Shown here in pieces: positions 14,956 to 25,404 of a stretch of 64,000 nucleotides of DNA. Position 1 is the first letter of the stretch. Each line of letters starts with the position of its first letter. This DNA is from Pedobacter hiemivivus (GTDB taxonomy: Bacteria > Bacteroidota > Bacteroidia > Sphingobacteriales > Sphingobacteriaceae): positions 124,001 to 188,000 of the forward strand of contig NZ_SJSM01000003.1 in NCBI RefSeq assembly GCF_004331685.1, in the 5' to 3' direction. Below the pieces are notes generated by a model. That model searched no databases and was not told the origin of the DNA. It saw only the letters and a program-made list of their open reading frames with translations. A program made the translations under genes and the position numbers.

Positions 14956-15722
14956 ATTAAAAGAAGTTTAATCATCCTGCTTGCTTCACTGCCCCATCTG
15001 TTCAATACTCTGCTAATGGTTTCTAAAAGGCTTTTATTGTCCATAGGTTTTCCTTTATTAGGAGGCTTTATTTCTGTAACAGGAACGGGCTTGTCAGTAA
15101 CAGTTTTAGCGAACCATGTTATATTATCATGCGGAAGCGCGACACCAAGAATCATTCCGGGTAATCCTGTAAATGATTCCGGTCCCCCCGAAACAGGGAT
15201 TTTATCCGTGTAAAAGGCAACAACGTATACCGAATCCATAATGATGGCATTTGCCCTGCGACATTCGTAGCCTGCGATATCACGCATTTCACTGGTCAGT
15301 TTCCAGTTGATTTTCCGTGGGCTGTCTTTTACCAGGAAGGTTTCTTCAAAAAACTTCTTTTCTGTTATAAATGTATTTGTAGACAAGTCTGTATAGGTAA
15401 TATTGGATTGCTCTGATTCTGGGGAGCCGCCAAACATTCCGCGGTTATCGTCTGTTTCCACAACAGGTGCAAACAAAGTCTTATTACCTGAAAACTTTAG
15501 GGTACTTTTGAGTAGCTTAAACTGAGGCACAGACTTTTTAAAATCGTCAAAAGAACCGCCCATCATGCCTCCTGACCGAGCTATAGCCTTTTTAATCGTA
15601 GCGTGTTGATTGATACTCTTTTCGAATTCTATAACTCCACTGTTTGTAAATCTGACATTTTGAGCAAATAGATGATGTACGGTAAAAATCAGACCTGCTA
15701 ATAATATGAACTTTGTTTTCAT
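14952..15722 (-). CDS. GLPGLI family exported protein
   Basis: A 256-residue protein with a signal peptide (about 1-20, ending HLFAQ). It carries the hallmark FTGLPGMILGV at about residues 188-198, and the preceding IAGYECRRANAIIM segment is typical of the family. GLPGLI proteins are restricted to Bacteroidota, are exported and have no known activity. It follows a TonB-linked outer-membrane protein gene by 13 bases in the same direction, a frequent pairing for this family that suggests the two work at the outer membrane. Confidence 0.88.
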   Translation of the reverse strand: MKTKFILLAGLIFTVHHLFAQNVRFTNSGVIEFEKSINQHATIKKAIARSGGMMGGSFDDFKKSVPQFKLLKSTLKFSGNKTLFAPVVETDDNRGMFGGSPESEQSNITYTDLSTNTFITEKKFFEETFLVKDSPRKINWKLTSEMRDIAGYECRRANAIIMDSVYVVAFYTDKIPVSGGPESFTGLPGMILGVALPHDNITWFAKTVTDKPVPVTEIKPPNKGKPMDNKSLLETISRVLNRWGSEASRMIKLLLI

Positions 15723-15735
15723 TGTATTTTTCTAT

Positions 15736-18477
15736 TTATGCACCACCCATTTTATTGAAATCCCATGCCAGAGAAAGCATAAAATAACGTTGAATAGTGG
15801 TTGAATTACTTTGATTGATCGTATTGTTATAAACTGATCTGCTGAAGCCTGAATTTTGGTTAAGCAAATCCTTTCCCGATAATGAAAGGTTTAAGCTTTC
15901 CGTTTTCAGGAATTTCTTATTGATAGAAGCATTCCATATCAGTCGGTTTAGCGATTCGTTGAAAGCCTGACTTTTACCTGTGTATTGGTATTCTCCGTTT
16001 GTACGAAGCTCTACTTTACCTGGTAAGCGAGCCATTAGCTCGAAATTTCCATTCGCACCATAACTATCATTGTTGTTCTTAACGCCCACTAGTGAGGTAC
16101 TGGAGGTATTGTAACTCGGGCTCAAACTTAATTGGATGCTATACTTATCTGTATATTTATTGATGGAAGGGCCTACCGAATAATTGAAAGATTTTGAGGT
16201 GTTTAGTGAATTATTGGATATGCTATAATTGTAGTTACCACCCGCACGGGCCTCGATATTCAGATTTATTTCTTTTATTTTCCTGCCAGCAGATACATTT
16301 AAGCTAAAATTTATGGGTGTTTTGCCGGTCATGTTTATAGCCTGAGCAGTTGTCTTGCCGGCTTTATCTGTAACAATATTGGTGGTAATCGCACTGGATG
16401 TAAAGCCGAAATTACCATTCACCATAAGCACTTGTTCAGTCAGGATCTTAAACGAACTGTATGAAATACCAAAGCTGTTGCTAAAGGAAGGACTTAAGTT
16501 CGGGTTGCCCAAAACAATATATAGTGGATCTGTATTTGCTCTGTAAGGCTGAATTTGTTCCATTCCAGGTTGTGAAGTATTTCCATTGTAACTGACCCGA
16601 AGGGAAGTACTTCTTGAAAAATTATAGCTGTAGTTTACCTGTGGACTCCAGTTGATGAAGCTCCTCTTCAAGGTCGTATCTTCATACAAATCAACTTGTT
16701 TAAACCTTACTGCATTAAGTCTCGTGCCAAAGATTACAATCGATTTTCCGGCTCTGTAATTGAAATTTAGACCGGCGTTATTACTCAATTGGGTCATTTT
16801 AAAGTTGTTACTGTATTCTTCGTCAAGATCATTGTAATTCCCTATGATGTCTTTATTGAAAGATTTTTTATTTGAGCTACTGTTATTTAGGTTTAAGCCA
16901 TAGTTGAGTACAAGCGCAAGGGCTTTTGAAATAGGTTCTGTATACGTTGCATTGGTGCTAAACGATGATTTGAATATATCGCTTGTCTTGTATTGATCTA
17001 TGTAGACAGTACTGTCCGGTTTGTTTTGGATATTAAGGAATTCGTTTTTAGAATTGAGAAAGCCCGTGCCGGTGGTTTCTTTAAAGGATTGTTTGACGTT
17101 TACGGAAACTGTCCTACCTTTTTTCTTTAATTTCTTTGCCCAAAACGCAGTGGCATTAAATCCCTTTTCATCACTTTCATTGTTGATTGTTCTCTTCCCA
17201 CGATTTAAAAAACTATTGTCTTCTCTTTGGGTCGAAGACTCATAGTCATCTGTAGAATCGTTGTTTTTTAGCGATCCGCTAACCGTCAATTTTAGTGTTG
17301 AACTGGAATCTAAACGCATGCTCAATGTGCCATCTAATTTCTGGTTGAAAGAGAAACTGCTGGATTTTTGGTCAGATTTACTGGTGTTGGTTTGACCAGG
17401 CAGTGCATTTATGCTCAGACTATTGTTTTCTCCTTCAGAGCTAACAGAACCTAACTTGTAATTGGTGTTGATCCCATATTTGTCTTTCCATTTGCTATCG
17501 TAGTGCAGTCCTGCATTTCTTTTAATGGAGATTCCACCCGCTCCGCCGCCCATATCAAAGTCGTCTCCACCCTCCATACTCATCATCATTCCTCCATCTT
17601 CTGAAAATTCAACGGAGCCCATAGAGATATTGTTGCCAAAAGATTCATTGGTATTCCCTATAGTTCCGTAAGCTGCGTACTTTTGCTTGCCCTTAAAAAC
17701 ATTCACGGTAGCCTGGTTCTGATAAAAATCTTTTGTGCCAATTCCAGCATTCAGCTTTCCGAAATACCCATTCTTTTTATCCTCTTTTAATTTAAGGTTG
17801 ATGGTTTTTGATTTTTCACCATCATCTATTCCGGTAAAAGCGGCCTGATCACTTTTCTTATCATAGAGCTGGACCTTATCTATCATGTCTCCACGCAAAT
17901 TTTTGGTCACCAATGTTGGATCGTCACCAAAAAACTCTTCACCATCAACCAGAACTTTATTTACTTTTTCTCCTTGTGCTGTAATTCTTCCGTCCTTATC
18001 TATTTGAACGCCTGGTAACTGCTTTAACAGGTCCTCTACCTTGGAGTTGGGTTGGATATTATAGCTGCCCGCATTAAATTCTGTAGTATCGCCTTTAAAG
18101 GTTATTGCGGCATTCCCTTTAATGATTACCCCCTCTAACAGTGTTGATCGTAGGATAAGATTGATGTCATTGAAATCTTTCTCCTGATTAATCGTGTCTA
18201 GTGTGAAGTTCTCGGCGTAATCAGCATAGCCGGGATAAGTAACCAGTAAAATAAATTTTCCGGAACGCAGATCGTTGATGGCAAAAGATCCCTCGGCATT
18301 TGCCCGCGTAAATTTTACAAGTGTAGAATCTTTCTGGTTTAATAAGGTGATGGTTGTATTGATCAGTTTATAAGTCGCCATGGTATCCCTTACAGATCCC
18401 TTAATGGCGTAAGGTTTTTGCGCAAACAAAAGCATAGTGTTAAACACCATTAAAAGCGTTAAATAAGTCAGTTTCAT
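15736..18477 (-). CDS. Outer-membrane beta-barrel protein (TonB-dependent receptor-like)
   Basis: A 913-residue protein with a signal peptide (about 1-19), a CarboxypepD_reg-like domain (about 22-110), a plug-like segment (LLKQLPGVQIDKDGRI, KVLVDGEEFFGDDP) and a long asparagine/serine-rich beta-barrel region of the OMP_b-brl_3 type ending LSLAWDFNKMG. A central Gly/Met-rich insert (SMEGGDDFDMGGG, about 300) is unusual. The ligand is unknown. It is the first gene of a two-gene operon with the GLPGLI protein. Confidence 0.88.
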   Translation of the reverse strand: MKLTYLTLLMVFNTMLLFAQKPYAIKGSVRDTMATYKLINTTITLLNQKDSTLVKFTRANAEGSFAINDLRSGKFILLVTYPGYADYAENFTLDTINQEKDFNDINLILRSTLLEGVIIKGNAAITFKGDTTEFNAGSYNIQPNSKVEDLLKQLPGVQIDKDGRITAQGEKVNKVLVDGEEFFGDDPTLVTKNLRGDMIDKVQLYDKKSDQAAFTGIDDGEKSKTINLKLKEDKKNGYFGKLNAGIGTKDFYQNQATVNVFKGKQKYAAYGTIGNTNESFGNNISMGSVEFSEDGGMMMSMEGGDDFDMGGGAGGISIKRNAGLHYDSKWKDKYGINTNYKLGSVSSEGENNSLSINALPGQTNTSKSDQKSSSFSFNQKLDGTLSMRLDSSSTLKLTVSGSLKNNDSTDDYESSTQREDNSFLNRGKRTINNESDEKGFNATAFWAKKLKKKGRTVSVNVKQSFKETTGTGFLNSKNEFLNIQNKPDSTVYIDQYKTSDIFKSSFSTNATYTEPISKALALVLNYGLNLNNSSSNKKSFNKDIIGNYNDLDEEYSNNFKMTQLSNNAGLNFNYRAGKSIVIFGTRLNAVRFKQVDLYEDTTLKRSFINWSPQVNYSYNFSRSTSLRVSYNGNTSQPGMEQIQPYRANTDPLYIVLGNPNLSPSFSNSFGISYSSFKILTEQVLMVNGNFGFTSSAITTNIVTDKAGKTTAQAINMTGKTPINFSLNVSAGRKIKEINLNIEARAGGNYNYSISNNSLNTSKSFNYSVGPSINKYTDKYSIQLSLSPSYNTSSTSLVGVKNNNDSYGANGNFELMARLPGKVELRTNGEYQYTGKSQAFNESLNRLIWNASINKKFLKTESLNLSLSGKDLLNQNSGFSRSVYNNTINQSNSTTIQRYFMLSLAWDFNKMGGA

Positions 18478-18579
18478 TATGAGTGTTTTGTCGGGAATAA
18501 AGCTATAGCTTATATTCGTAGGAATATAAGACGCACGATGTTAAAGTTTGTTAAAGATTTTTCCCGAAAAAGTTTAGTC

Positions 18580-18587
18580 TAAATTTG
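18580..18587 (+). promoter_or_regulatory. -7 promoter element of the DUF4153 gene
   Basis: TAAATTTG fits TAnnTTTG exactly, 32 bases before the ATG at 18620. Confidence 0.55.
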
Positions 18588-18619
18588 GTTACTTTTATCC
18601 GCACGATTAAATTCTTTCT

Positions 18620-20425
18620 ATGAAACTCAAATTACCTTCAGTACATTCCTTATGGATCAGCTTTGTCAAAGTTGTTTCTCGGTTTCCTTTGCAGGTTTTG
18701 GTGGCTATAGCGGCTACAATATCATGGTGTTATCTTGTTGATGTAAGTAGACATACAGAAGAACAGCTTACGGTATTTCTTTCGGTTTGCAATCTTGCAT
18801 TGACCTTGCTTTTGGCTGTAGATCTTTACGCAGAGGCCAATAAGCTTCAGGCAGTAAAGCAGTGGACTTTACGATTAGGTGCCGCATTGATCTGTACAGG
18901 CTTATATTTTGTGTTAAAACCATCTTTTTACCTGGCCGATGTTTTCCGGATAGGTTTGCTGGCATTCGGCTTTCATTTGCTGGTTGCTTTTGCTCCTTTT
19001 ATAAGAAATGGCAGTGCTAATGGCTTTTGGCAATACAATAAAACTTTATTCTTAAGGATACTTACCTCTGCGCTTTATGCGGGCGTGCTTTTTGCCGGAC
19101 TGGCTATCGCGCTTGTTGCAATTGATGGTTTATTTAATGTAAATATTAGCTGGAGGACCTATATGCGCTTATTTGCGATAGTTACCGCCGGATTTATGAC
19201 GATCTTTTTTCTATCAGGAGTGCCTGATGATTTTGAAGAATTGGATAAAGACGAGAGCTATCCTAAAGGCCTTAAAATATTCACGCAGTATGTGCTAATC
19301 CCCTTAATGACTATATATCTAGCTATTTTATTGGTATATGAGGCTAAGATTATTGTGAATTGGGAGTTGCCAAAAGGTTTGGTATCCACGCTGATTTTGG
19401 GATATGCCGTATTTGGCATTCTGTCTTTGTTGCTCATCTATCCCATCAAGGAAAAGGAGGGTAATGGCTGGATGAAGCTTTTTTCGAGGTTCTTTTATGT
19501 GATGATGATCCCACTGGTAGTGTTATTGCTGCTCGCTGTTTGGAAAAGGGTAGGGAATTATGGCATTACGGAATCACGATATATACTGATTATACTAGCC
19601 GTATGGCTGACCTTAATTACGGTTTACTTCCTAATTAGTAAAAAGCAGAACATCAAAATCATTCCTGTTAGCTTATGTGTATTGGCTTTGCTGGCTACTT
19701 ATGGGCCTCAAAGTGCTTTTTCAGTATCTAAATATTCGCAGGTAGCTCGTTTAAAAAGGCTGATGGCTTCTAATAGTAAGAAGGATGTGGGGCAACGCGC
19801 TGATGTGGTAGATTATCTGGTTGACAGGCACGGCTTAAGCACTTTGCAGCCTTTCACAACAGTGAATTTGGAAGCGTTGGAGACCAGGATTGAAGCAGGG
19901 GATACTACTCAATCTCGTTATAGTATTAAAAGCAAAAAAACCGATACGGCTTATGCTTTGCTCAATATAAAAAGAATAGGCCACCGGTATATGGAAAACG
20001 TTCGATTTGTTCCTCTGGATGAGACAATGCTGAGCGTAAAGGGGTATGATTACGTCATCCCGATTGAGAGTTATACAGAACAAAGTACCTCAATGATTAA
20101 CAATCAGCCCGTTGTTGTAGAAAGGGTTAGAGCGGTTGGGAATCTAAAAGTGAAGATTGGAGCTGATCCCTCGGTTGAATTGGATTTGCGTAAATTGGTC
20201 TTAGATGCCATTAAAGCATTTAAGACAGGTAAATTAAAAGAAAGACCTAATGGCGGTAATACTTATTATTTGCCGCAAGATTCACTTGTAATAACTCAGA
20301 ACTTAAATAACTATGAGTTAAAATTTGTGATTATGTCGCTTAATACAAGTTCTGACACCGAAGATTCCGAAGAATTAAATCGACAGTTAAGTTACAATGG
20401 TTACCTGCTAATTAAGGTAAAGTAG
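18620..20425 (+). CDS. DUF4153 multi-pass membrane protein
   Basis: A 601-residue protein. The first two thirds hold about ten to twelve membrane helices (for example VLVAIAATISWCYLV, LYAGVLFAGLAIALVAID). The last about 220 residues are soluble and mixed alpha/beta, with repeats of VDYLVDRHGLSTL and RYMENVRFVPLDETM type. It matches the DUF4153 family, whose function is unknown. It is followed after 23 bases by the helicase gene, which has its own promoter-like element. Confidence 0.83.
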   Translation: MKLKLPSVHSLWISFVKVVSRFPLQVLVAIAATISWCYLVDVSRHTEEQLTVFLSVCNLALTLLLAVDLYAEANKLQAVKQWTLRLGAALICTGLYFVLKPSFYLADVFRIGLLAFGFHLLVAFAPFIRNGSANGFWQYNKTLFLRILTSALYAGVLFAGLAIALVAIDGLFNVNISWRTYMRLFAIVTAGFMTIFFLSGVPDDFEELDKDESYPKGLKIFTQYVLIPLMTIYLAILLVYEAKIIVNWELPKGLVSTLILGYAVFGILSLLLIYPIKEKEGNGWMKLFSRFFYVMMIPLVVLLLLAVWKRVGNYGITESRYILIILAVWLTLITVYFLISKKQNIKIIPVSLCVLALLATYGPQSAFSVSKYSQVARLKRLMASNSKKDVGQRADVVDYLVDRHGLSTLQPFTTVNLEALETRIEAGDTTQSRYSIKSKKTDTAYALLNIKRIGHRYMENVRFVPLDETMLSVKGYDYVIPIESYTEQSTSMINNQPVVVERVRAVGNLKVKIGADPSVELDLRKLVLDAIKAFKTGKLKERPNGGNTYYLPQDSLVITQNLNNYELKFVIMSLNTSSDTEDSEELNRQLSYNGYLLIKVK

Positions 20426-20436
20426 GCAATTCTTGC

Positions 20437-20444
20437 TAGATTTG
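20437..20444 (+). promoter_or_regulatory. -7 element directly before the helicase ATG
   Basis: TAGATTTG fits TAnnTTTG exactly with only 4 bases before the ATG at 20449, suggesting a leaderless message. Confidence 0.55.
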
Positions 20445-20448
20445 CAGT

Positions 20449-22743
20449 ATGCTGAATTCAGAAACTGCTAATCCTGCTGAGCTTGCCGCCAGGTTTGTAA
20501 ATTATACTTCCAAACATATTTTCCTTACCGGAAAGGCGGGTACGGGTAAAACTACTTTTTTAAGACGTTTAATCGACTTAACACATAAAAAAGCGGTAAT
20601 TGCCGCGCCTACAGGGATTGCTGCCATCAATGCAAACGGGGTAACCATTCATTCCTTGTTCCAACTTCCTTTTGGGGCTTATCTGCCTAAACAGCCTGCT
20701 GCAGATGGCGATCATTACAATCAGCAATACAATACCCCAAAATCTATTGTTCGCCATTTAAACATGACTGCAGCCAAACGTAAGGTGTTGGTGGATATGG
20801 AATTGTTGATTATTGACGAGGTAAGTATGCTTCGTGCAGATCTATTGGATGCCATTGATATGGTGTTGCGGTATGTTAGAAGAAACAATACCGCTAGTTT
20901 TGGTGGTGTGCAGGTTTTATTTATTGGAGATTTGCATCAGTTGCCGCCAGTAGTAAAATCTAACGAATGGACGATGCTCGCACAGTTTTATAAAAGTGCT
21001 TATTTTTTCGATGCGCATGCTTTATATCATGAGCCACCAGTTTATATCGAGCTGGAAAAGATATACAGACAGGCCGACAATGTGTTCATCAATCTGCTTA
21101 ATAATTTAAGGAATAATGAAGTCACAGCAGCAGATCTGGCTTTGCTGGAAAAGCATTATAAGGCTGATTTTATGCCTTCATTAAATGAGAAGTACATTAC
21201 ACTAACTACACACAACAACAAGGCTGATACGTTAAACAAGCAACGACTGGAAGAACTTAAGGATGTTGCTTATCTGTACATGGCTAAGGTTGAGAACGAG
21301 TTTAGTGAGTATTCGTACCCCGCAGAGCATATTCTTGAATTGAAAATAGGCGCGCAGGTGATGTTTATTAAAAACGATCCTAGTGGTGAACAGCGCTATT
21401 TCAATGGTAAAATTGCGACCGTTATTGCCCTTAGTACGGATAGAATAGAAGTGCAGACGGAGGGCAACAATGAAAAAATTGTGCTGGAGAAATATAAATG
21501 GGAAAACATCAGATATACTACCGATAAGGTAAGTGGTGAAATAAAGGAAGAGCTGATTGGTACTTTTACGCAATATCCATTGAAGTTGGCCTGGGCCATC
21601 ACGGTACATAAAAGTCAAGGTTTAACCTTTGATAAAGCAATAATTGATATTGGGAACGCTTTTGCTCCGGGGCAAATTTATGTAGCATTGTCCAGGCTAA
21701 GATCTTTAGATGGATTGGTATTAACTTCGCTTATTTCGGGAACAGGTATCAGACAGGATCAGAATGTGACTTTTTTCTCAAAGAATAAACAGGATCCATC
21801 AACATTGGAAAGTAGGATTCAACAAGAGACAGAAACGTTTTTAAGATTCTACCTGTTGCAGTGCTTTGATTTAACTCCACTGGATAATTACGTATATGAA
21901 CATGTGCATTCTTATACCAAAGACATTAATAAATCAGCCAAGCAAAAGCACGTGAAGTGGGCTGCTCAGTTGTTAAAGAACCTGAGTGAAGTAAAAGCAA
22001 ATGCCAATAAATTCTTATCGCAAATTAAAAGGCTGTACGAAGATAAGTCTGAATCTGGTTTGCAGACCTTGTTGGATAGAGCGACTGCTGCAGAGAATTA
22101 TTTTAATCCGCTACTTTCGGCTTTTTCTATAAGGATATTTGAGCGGATGGAATTGGTGAAACAGGATAAGCAGGTGGTTGCCTTTTTAACAGAGCTATTG
22201 GAAATGGAAGCCTTGTTTTATGAGCAGGTGAAAAAAATTCGCAAGGCTACGGCGCTATTAAGTGCTACAATTAGTGGGAAAGAGTTTACTAAGAAGGATG
22301 TGAATGCCTTGTTGAGTCAGGCAGAAAGGGCTGCACAGATGGAGACCGTGTTTGCAATGCCGGGTAAGCTTGATTTTACAGAGAAAAAAGGGAAATCAAC
22401 TAAGTCTGGGACCACTAAAGCGCCAATGAAGGAAAAGGAGCCTAAGGCTGATACGAAAGAATTATCCTTGATCTTGTTGAATGAAGGTAAGACAATTCAG
22501 GAGATTGCCGAGGAACGAAAAATGGTTGTTGGTACTATTGAAGGACATTTGGCGCACTACGTGGCCAAGCAAGAGATCTCAGCCAAAGATATTATTGGAG
22601 CAAAAAAATTGAATAAAATACTAGAGGCCATCACTGAATTGAAAACCTTACAGATGAACCCTATTAGGGAGCGACTGGGTAGGGACTATTCTTTTGGTGA
22701 AATTAAGATCGGTGTAGCCGCACACCTCGCAGAAAGGGAATAA
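20449..22743 (+). CDS. Pif1-like superfamily 1 DNA helicase with C-terminal helix-turn-helix
   Basis: A 764-residue protein. Walker A is GKAGTGKTTFLR (about 27-38), Walker B LLIIDEVSM (about 122), motif III FIGDLHQLPPV, and the late motifs include LAWAITVHKSQGLTFDKA (about 380) and YVALSRLRSLDGL. After the core, a long helical region leads to a lysine-rich linker and an HTH_40-like domain (LSLILLNEGKTIQEIAEER, about 670). Pif1 helicases unwind G-quadruplexes, R-loops and forked DNA 5' to 3'. This full-length bacterial form with an HTH tail is common in Bacteroidota. Confidence 0.9.
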   Translation: MLNSETANPAELAARFVNYTSKHIFLTGKAGTGKTTFLRRLIDLTHKKAVIAAPTGIAAINANGVTIHSLFQLPFGAYLPKQPAADGDHYNQQYNTPKSIVRHLNMTAAKRKVLVDMELLIIDEVSMLRADLLDAIDMVLRYVRRNNTASFGGVQVLFIGDLHQLPPVVKSNEWTMLAQFYKSAYFFDAHALYHEPPVYIELEKIYRQADNVFINLLNNLRNNEVTAADLALLEKHYKADFMPSLNEKYITLTTHNNKADTLNKQRLEELKDVAYLYMAKVENEFSEYSYPAEHILELKIGAQVMFIKNDPSGEQRYFNGKIATVIALSTDRIEVQTEGNNEKIVLEKYKWENIRYTTDKVSGEIKEELIGTFTQYPLKLAWAITVHKSQGLTFDKAIIDIGNAFAPGQIYVALSRLRSLDGLVLTSLISGTGIRQDQNVTFFSKNKQDPSTLESRIQQETETFLRFYLLQCFDLTPLDNYVYEHVHSYTKDINKSAKQKHVKWAAQLLKNLSEVKANANKFLSQIKRLYEDKSESGLQTLLDRATAAENYFNPLLSAFSIRIFERMELVKQDKQVVAFLTELLEMEALFYEQVKKIRKATALLSATISGKEFTKKDVNALLSQAERAAQMETVFAMPGKLDFTEKKGKSTKSGTTKAPMKEKEPKADTKELSLILLNEGKTIQEIAEERKMVVGTIEGHLAHYVAKQEISAKDIIGAKKLNKILEAITELKTLQMNPIRERLGRDYSFGEIKIGVAAHLAERE

Positions 22744-22759
22744 GTTGGTTGAAGGGCTT

Positions 22760-23545
22760 TTAAATACTTACTTGCCCTTCAAATACCTTTTCGGCCGGTC
22801 CACATAAAAATACATGCGTAAATTCCTTTCCATTATAGTCGAATTCTATGCTTAAATCACCACCTAATACTTTTACAGGTGTTTTGATATGGCCGCTTAG
22901 ATTTTTATGCTGTGCCATAGATAGGGCTACAGCAGTAACTCCAGTACCACAGGCGTAAGTTTCATCCTCAACGCCACGCTCAAAAGTGCGTACAAAAAGG
23001 TAGTCGCCTTTATCTTCTACAAAATTAACATTAATGCCTTTTTCTTTATAAGTATCATTGTTACGAATGGCCTGGCCGTTATGGAAAACATCGTAATCTT
23101 CGAGGTTCTCCATTTGGGCTACATAATGTGGTGATCCCGTGTTTAATACAAAGGCATCTCCATCTCTATTAATGGTGTCTATGTCTATCATTTGAAGGTC
23201 TACCCAGTTGCCTTCTTCGGAAATTTTGGCATAATGGGGACCATCTACTGCCAAAAAGTTAGTATCTCGGTCAATGATACCGAGGTGTTTAGCGAATGCG
23301 ACGATGCACCTTCCACCGTTGCCACACATACTACCAGGTTTGCCATCTGCATTGTAATAATGCATTTCGAAATCATATTCATCATGAGTAGTTAAGAACA
23401 TCAACCCATCCGCACCGATGCCAAAACGGCGATCACATAGTTGTTCTATGCGTTCGTAGCTGATGTTTTGTAAGGGGCTGACCCTGTGGTCTATCAGTAT
23501 AAAATCGTTCCCGGCGCCTTGGTATTTGAAGAATTGAATGTCCAT
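22760..23545 (-). CDS. dapF: Diaminopimelate epimerase
   Basis: A 261-residue enzyme that converts LL- to meso-diaminopimelate for lysine and peptidoglycan synthesis in the cytoplasm. Both catalytic cysteines are visible: GSMCGNGGRC (about 74) and ETYACGTGVTA (about 199). The start FFKYQGAGNDFILID is typical. The length is slightly shorter than the 274 residues of E. coli. It is convergent with the helicase gene and divergent from the DegP-type protease gene. Confidence 0.95.
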   Translation of the reverse strand: MDIQFFKYQGAGNDFILIDHRVSPLQNISYERIEQLCDRRFGIGADGLMFLTTHDEYDFEMHYYNADGKPGSMCGNGGRCIVAFAKHLGIIDRDTNFLAVDGPHYAKISEEGNWVDLQMIDIDTINRDGDAFVLNTGSPHYVAQMENLEDYDVFHNGQAIRNNDTYKEKGINVNFVEDKGDYLFVRTFERGVEDETYACGTGVTAVALSMAQHKNLSGHIKTPVKVLGGDLSIEFDYNGKEFTHVFLCGPAEKVFEGQVSI

Positions 23546-23699
23546 TTTTAGTGCTTACTGCTCATTTAACATTTTTTAACAGTATTCATGACTGTTTACA
23601 GATGCAAATATCGCGCTTATGGTATTAAATTTGAATAGATCTAGGAAAGAAAATACTAAATAGGTTTCTTAAATAAGTTAAATATAAACTAATATATAA

Positions 23700-25223
23700 A
23701 TGAAAAGGATAGGATTAATAGCGTTGGCTGCATTTATAGGTGGTGCAGCTGCCTTAGGTGGCTACAAATGGATGGAACATAAAAATGACAACTTGCTGTC
23801 ATTTGCCGATCAACAAAAGGTGCTTTTTGCAAGTAATGCCAAAATATCTTCGGCAGGAGCTGTAGATTTTGTGGAGGCAGCAGCGGCAGTGTCGCCAGCG
23901 GTAGTTCACATTAAGACTTCATATAGCGGAGGTGGCGAACGGTCGTCGTCTCCAATGGATATGTTTGACTTCTTTGGCGGCGGTGGACGTAAAATGCAAC
24001 GTGCTCCAAGAGCAGCTTCGGGTTCGGGTGTGATTTTAACTCCTGATGGTTACATCGTAACCAATAACCACGTGGTAGATAATGCTGATAAAATTGAAGT
24101 AATCTTGTCTGATAGACGTAAGGTTAGTGCAACAATCGTTGGTAAAGATCCAAACACGGATTTGGCTTTGATTAAAGTTGATGCAACTGATTTGCCGGTA
24201 GTGAAAATGGGTAATTCTGATAATGTTCAGATTGGTGAGTGGGTTTTGGCGGTAGGTTTCCCTTTGGATTTACAAACCACTGTTACGGCGGGAATTGTAA
24301 GTGCCAAATCACGTAGTATTGGTATTCTGGCTAGAGATCAACAACAACCATCAGAAGAAGATTTTGAGGAATATCAAAGAACTGGAAAAATGCCTGCACG
24401 TGCTGCAAATACAAGTATTGAGTCGTATATACAGACAGATGCGGCCATTAACCCAGGTAATAGCGGTGGAGCGTTGGTAAACGCAAATGGTGAATTGGTA
24501 GGTATCAATGCAGCTATTGCGTCTCAAACTGGCACAAACGTAGGTTACGGTTTTGCGATTCCAGTTAATCTGGCCAAAAAGATATTGGATGATTTCAGAA
24601 AATATGGCGCGGTGAAACGTGGTTATATTGGGGTTACGTTCTCTACACTGGATGCTGATTTGGCTGAGAAGTTAAATGTAAAAGACAACTCTGGTTTGTA
24701 TGTAAATGAAGTGCTTCCAGGTAGTGGTGCAGCAGCGGCAGGCTTGCTAAAAGGTGATATCATTAAAAAGATTGATGGTAACATCATCTATGATTCTCCA
24801 GATTTACAAGAGAAAATAGGTCGTTTAAGCCCTGGTGATAAAGTAGAGTTAACTTACTCTAGAAATGGACAGTTGAAAGATACACGTGTGACATTGAAAG
24901 GTGATGGAGCTGCGACAAAACCTGAGGCAATTGCTAAAAATGGCGGTAGTGCGAGTATAGAAAAGTTGGGTGCTTCATTTGCTCCTGCTTCGGCGCAACT
25001 TAAAAATAAGTATGGTGCAAAAAGCGGGGTAGTGGTAACAGGTGTTGTGCCAGGTAAGATTTTCGATTCTTTGGACATATCTAAAGGGCTGTTGGTTACA
25101 GCTGTAAATGGTAGACCTGTAAATAGTGCTAAGGATATTGAAGCTGCCTTGCCACAGTCAAGAAATGGTATGACTACCATATCTGGGGTAACGGCAGAAG
25201 GTAAGTTTACCTATTCTTTCTAA
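23700..25223 (+). CDS. DegP/HtrA-type (Do family) periplasmic serine protease
   Basis: A 507-residue protease/chaperone with an N-terminal signal or anchor (about 4-22). The trypsin-like catalytic triad is present: H in VTNNHVVDN (about 122), D in PNTDLALIKV (about 153), S in NPGNSGGALVN (about 257). A PDZ domain follows at about 290-390 (GYIGVTFSTLDADLAEKLN), and a second, more divergent PDZ ends the protein. It degrades or refolds damaged envelope proteins. A terminator follows at 25245-25275. Confidence 0.93.
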   Translation: MKRIGLIALAAFIGGAAALGGYKWMEHKNDNLLSFADQQKVLFASNAKISSAGAVDFVEAAAAVSPAVVHIKTSYSGGGERSSSPMDMFDFFGGGGRKMQRAPRAASGSGVILTPDGYIVTNNHVVDNADKIEVILSDRRKVSATIVGKDPNTDLALIKVDATDLPVVKMGNSDNVQIGEWVLAVGFPLDLQTTVTAGIVSAKSRSIGILARDQQQPSEEDFEEYQRTGKMPARAANTSIESYIQTDAAINPGNSGGALVNANGELVGINAAIASQTGTNVGYGFAIPVNLAKKILDDFRKYGAVKRGYIGVTFSTLDADLAEKLNVKDNSGLYVNEVLPGSGAAAAGLLKGDIIKKIDGNIIYDSPDLQEKIGRLSPGDKVELTYSRNGQLKDTRVTLKGDGAATKPEAIAKNGGSASIEKLGASFAPASAQLKNKYGAKSGVVVTGVVPGKIFDSLDISKGLLVTAVNGRPVNSAKDIEAALPQSRNGMTTISGVTAEGKFTYSF

Positions 25224-25244
25224 TATAAAATCTCGATAAAAGAG

Positions 25245-25275
25245 GGGTAGTCGGTGTTTCCGGCTACCCTTTTTT
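25245..25275 (+). terminator. Intrinsic terminator of the DegP-type protease gene
   Basis: GGGTAGTCGG and CCGGCTACCC form a 10-bp stem (one G-U) around a 5-base loop, followed by six T. Confidence 0.88.
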
Positions 25276-25368
25276 GATTTTGATACATTTATCATCCAAT
25301 TGTAATGTTAGAATGTTTCTAAATAGCTGATTTGTGCTTTGAATTAACCGATTAATTCTTTTATTAAA

Positions 25369-25376
25369 TACTTTTG
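25369..25376 (+). promoter_or_regulatory. -7 promoter element of sdhCAB
   Basis: TACTTTTG fits TAnnTTTG exactly and lies 28 bases before the sdhC ATG. Confidence 0.65.
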
Positions 25377-25404
25377 CACATAACAGAAATAAAAAAACAA
25401 TCTA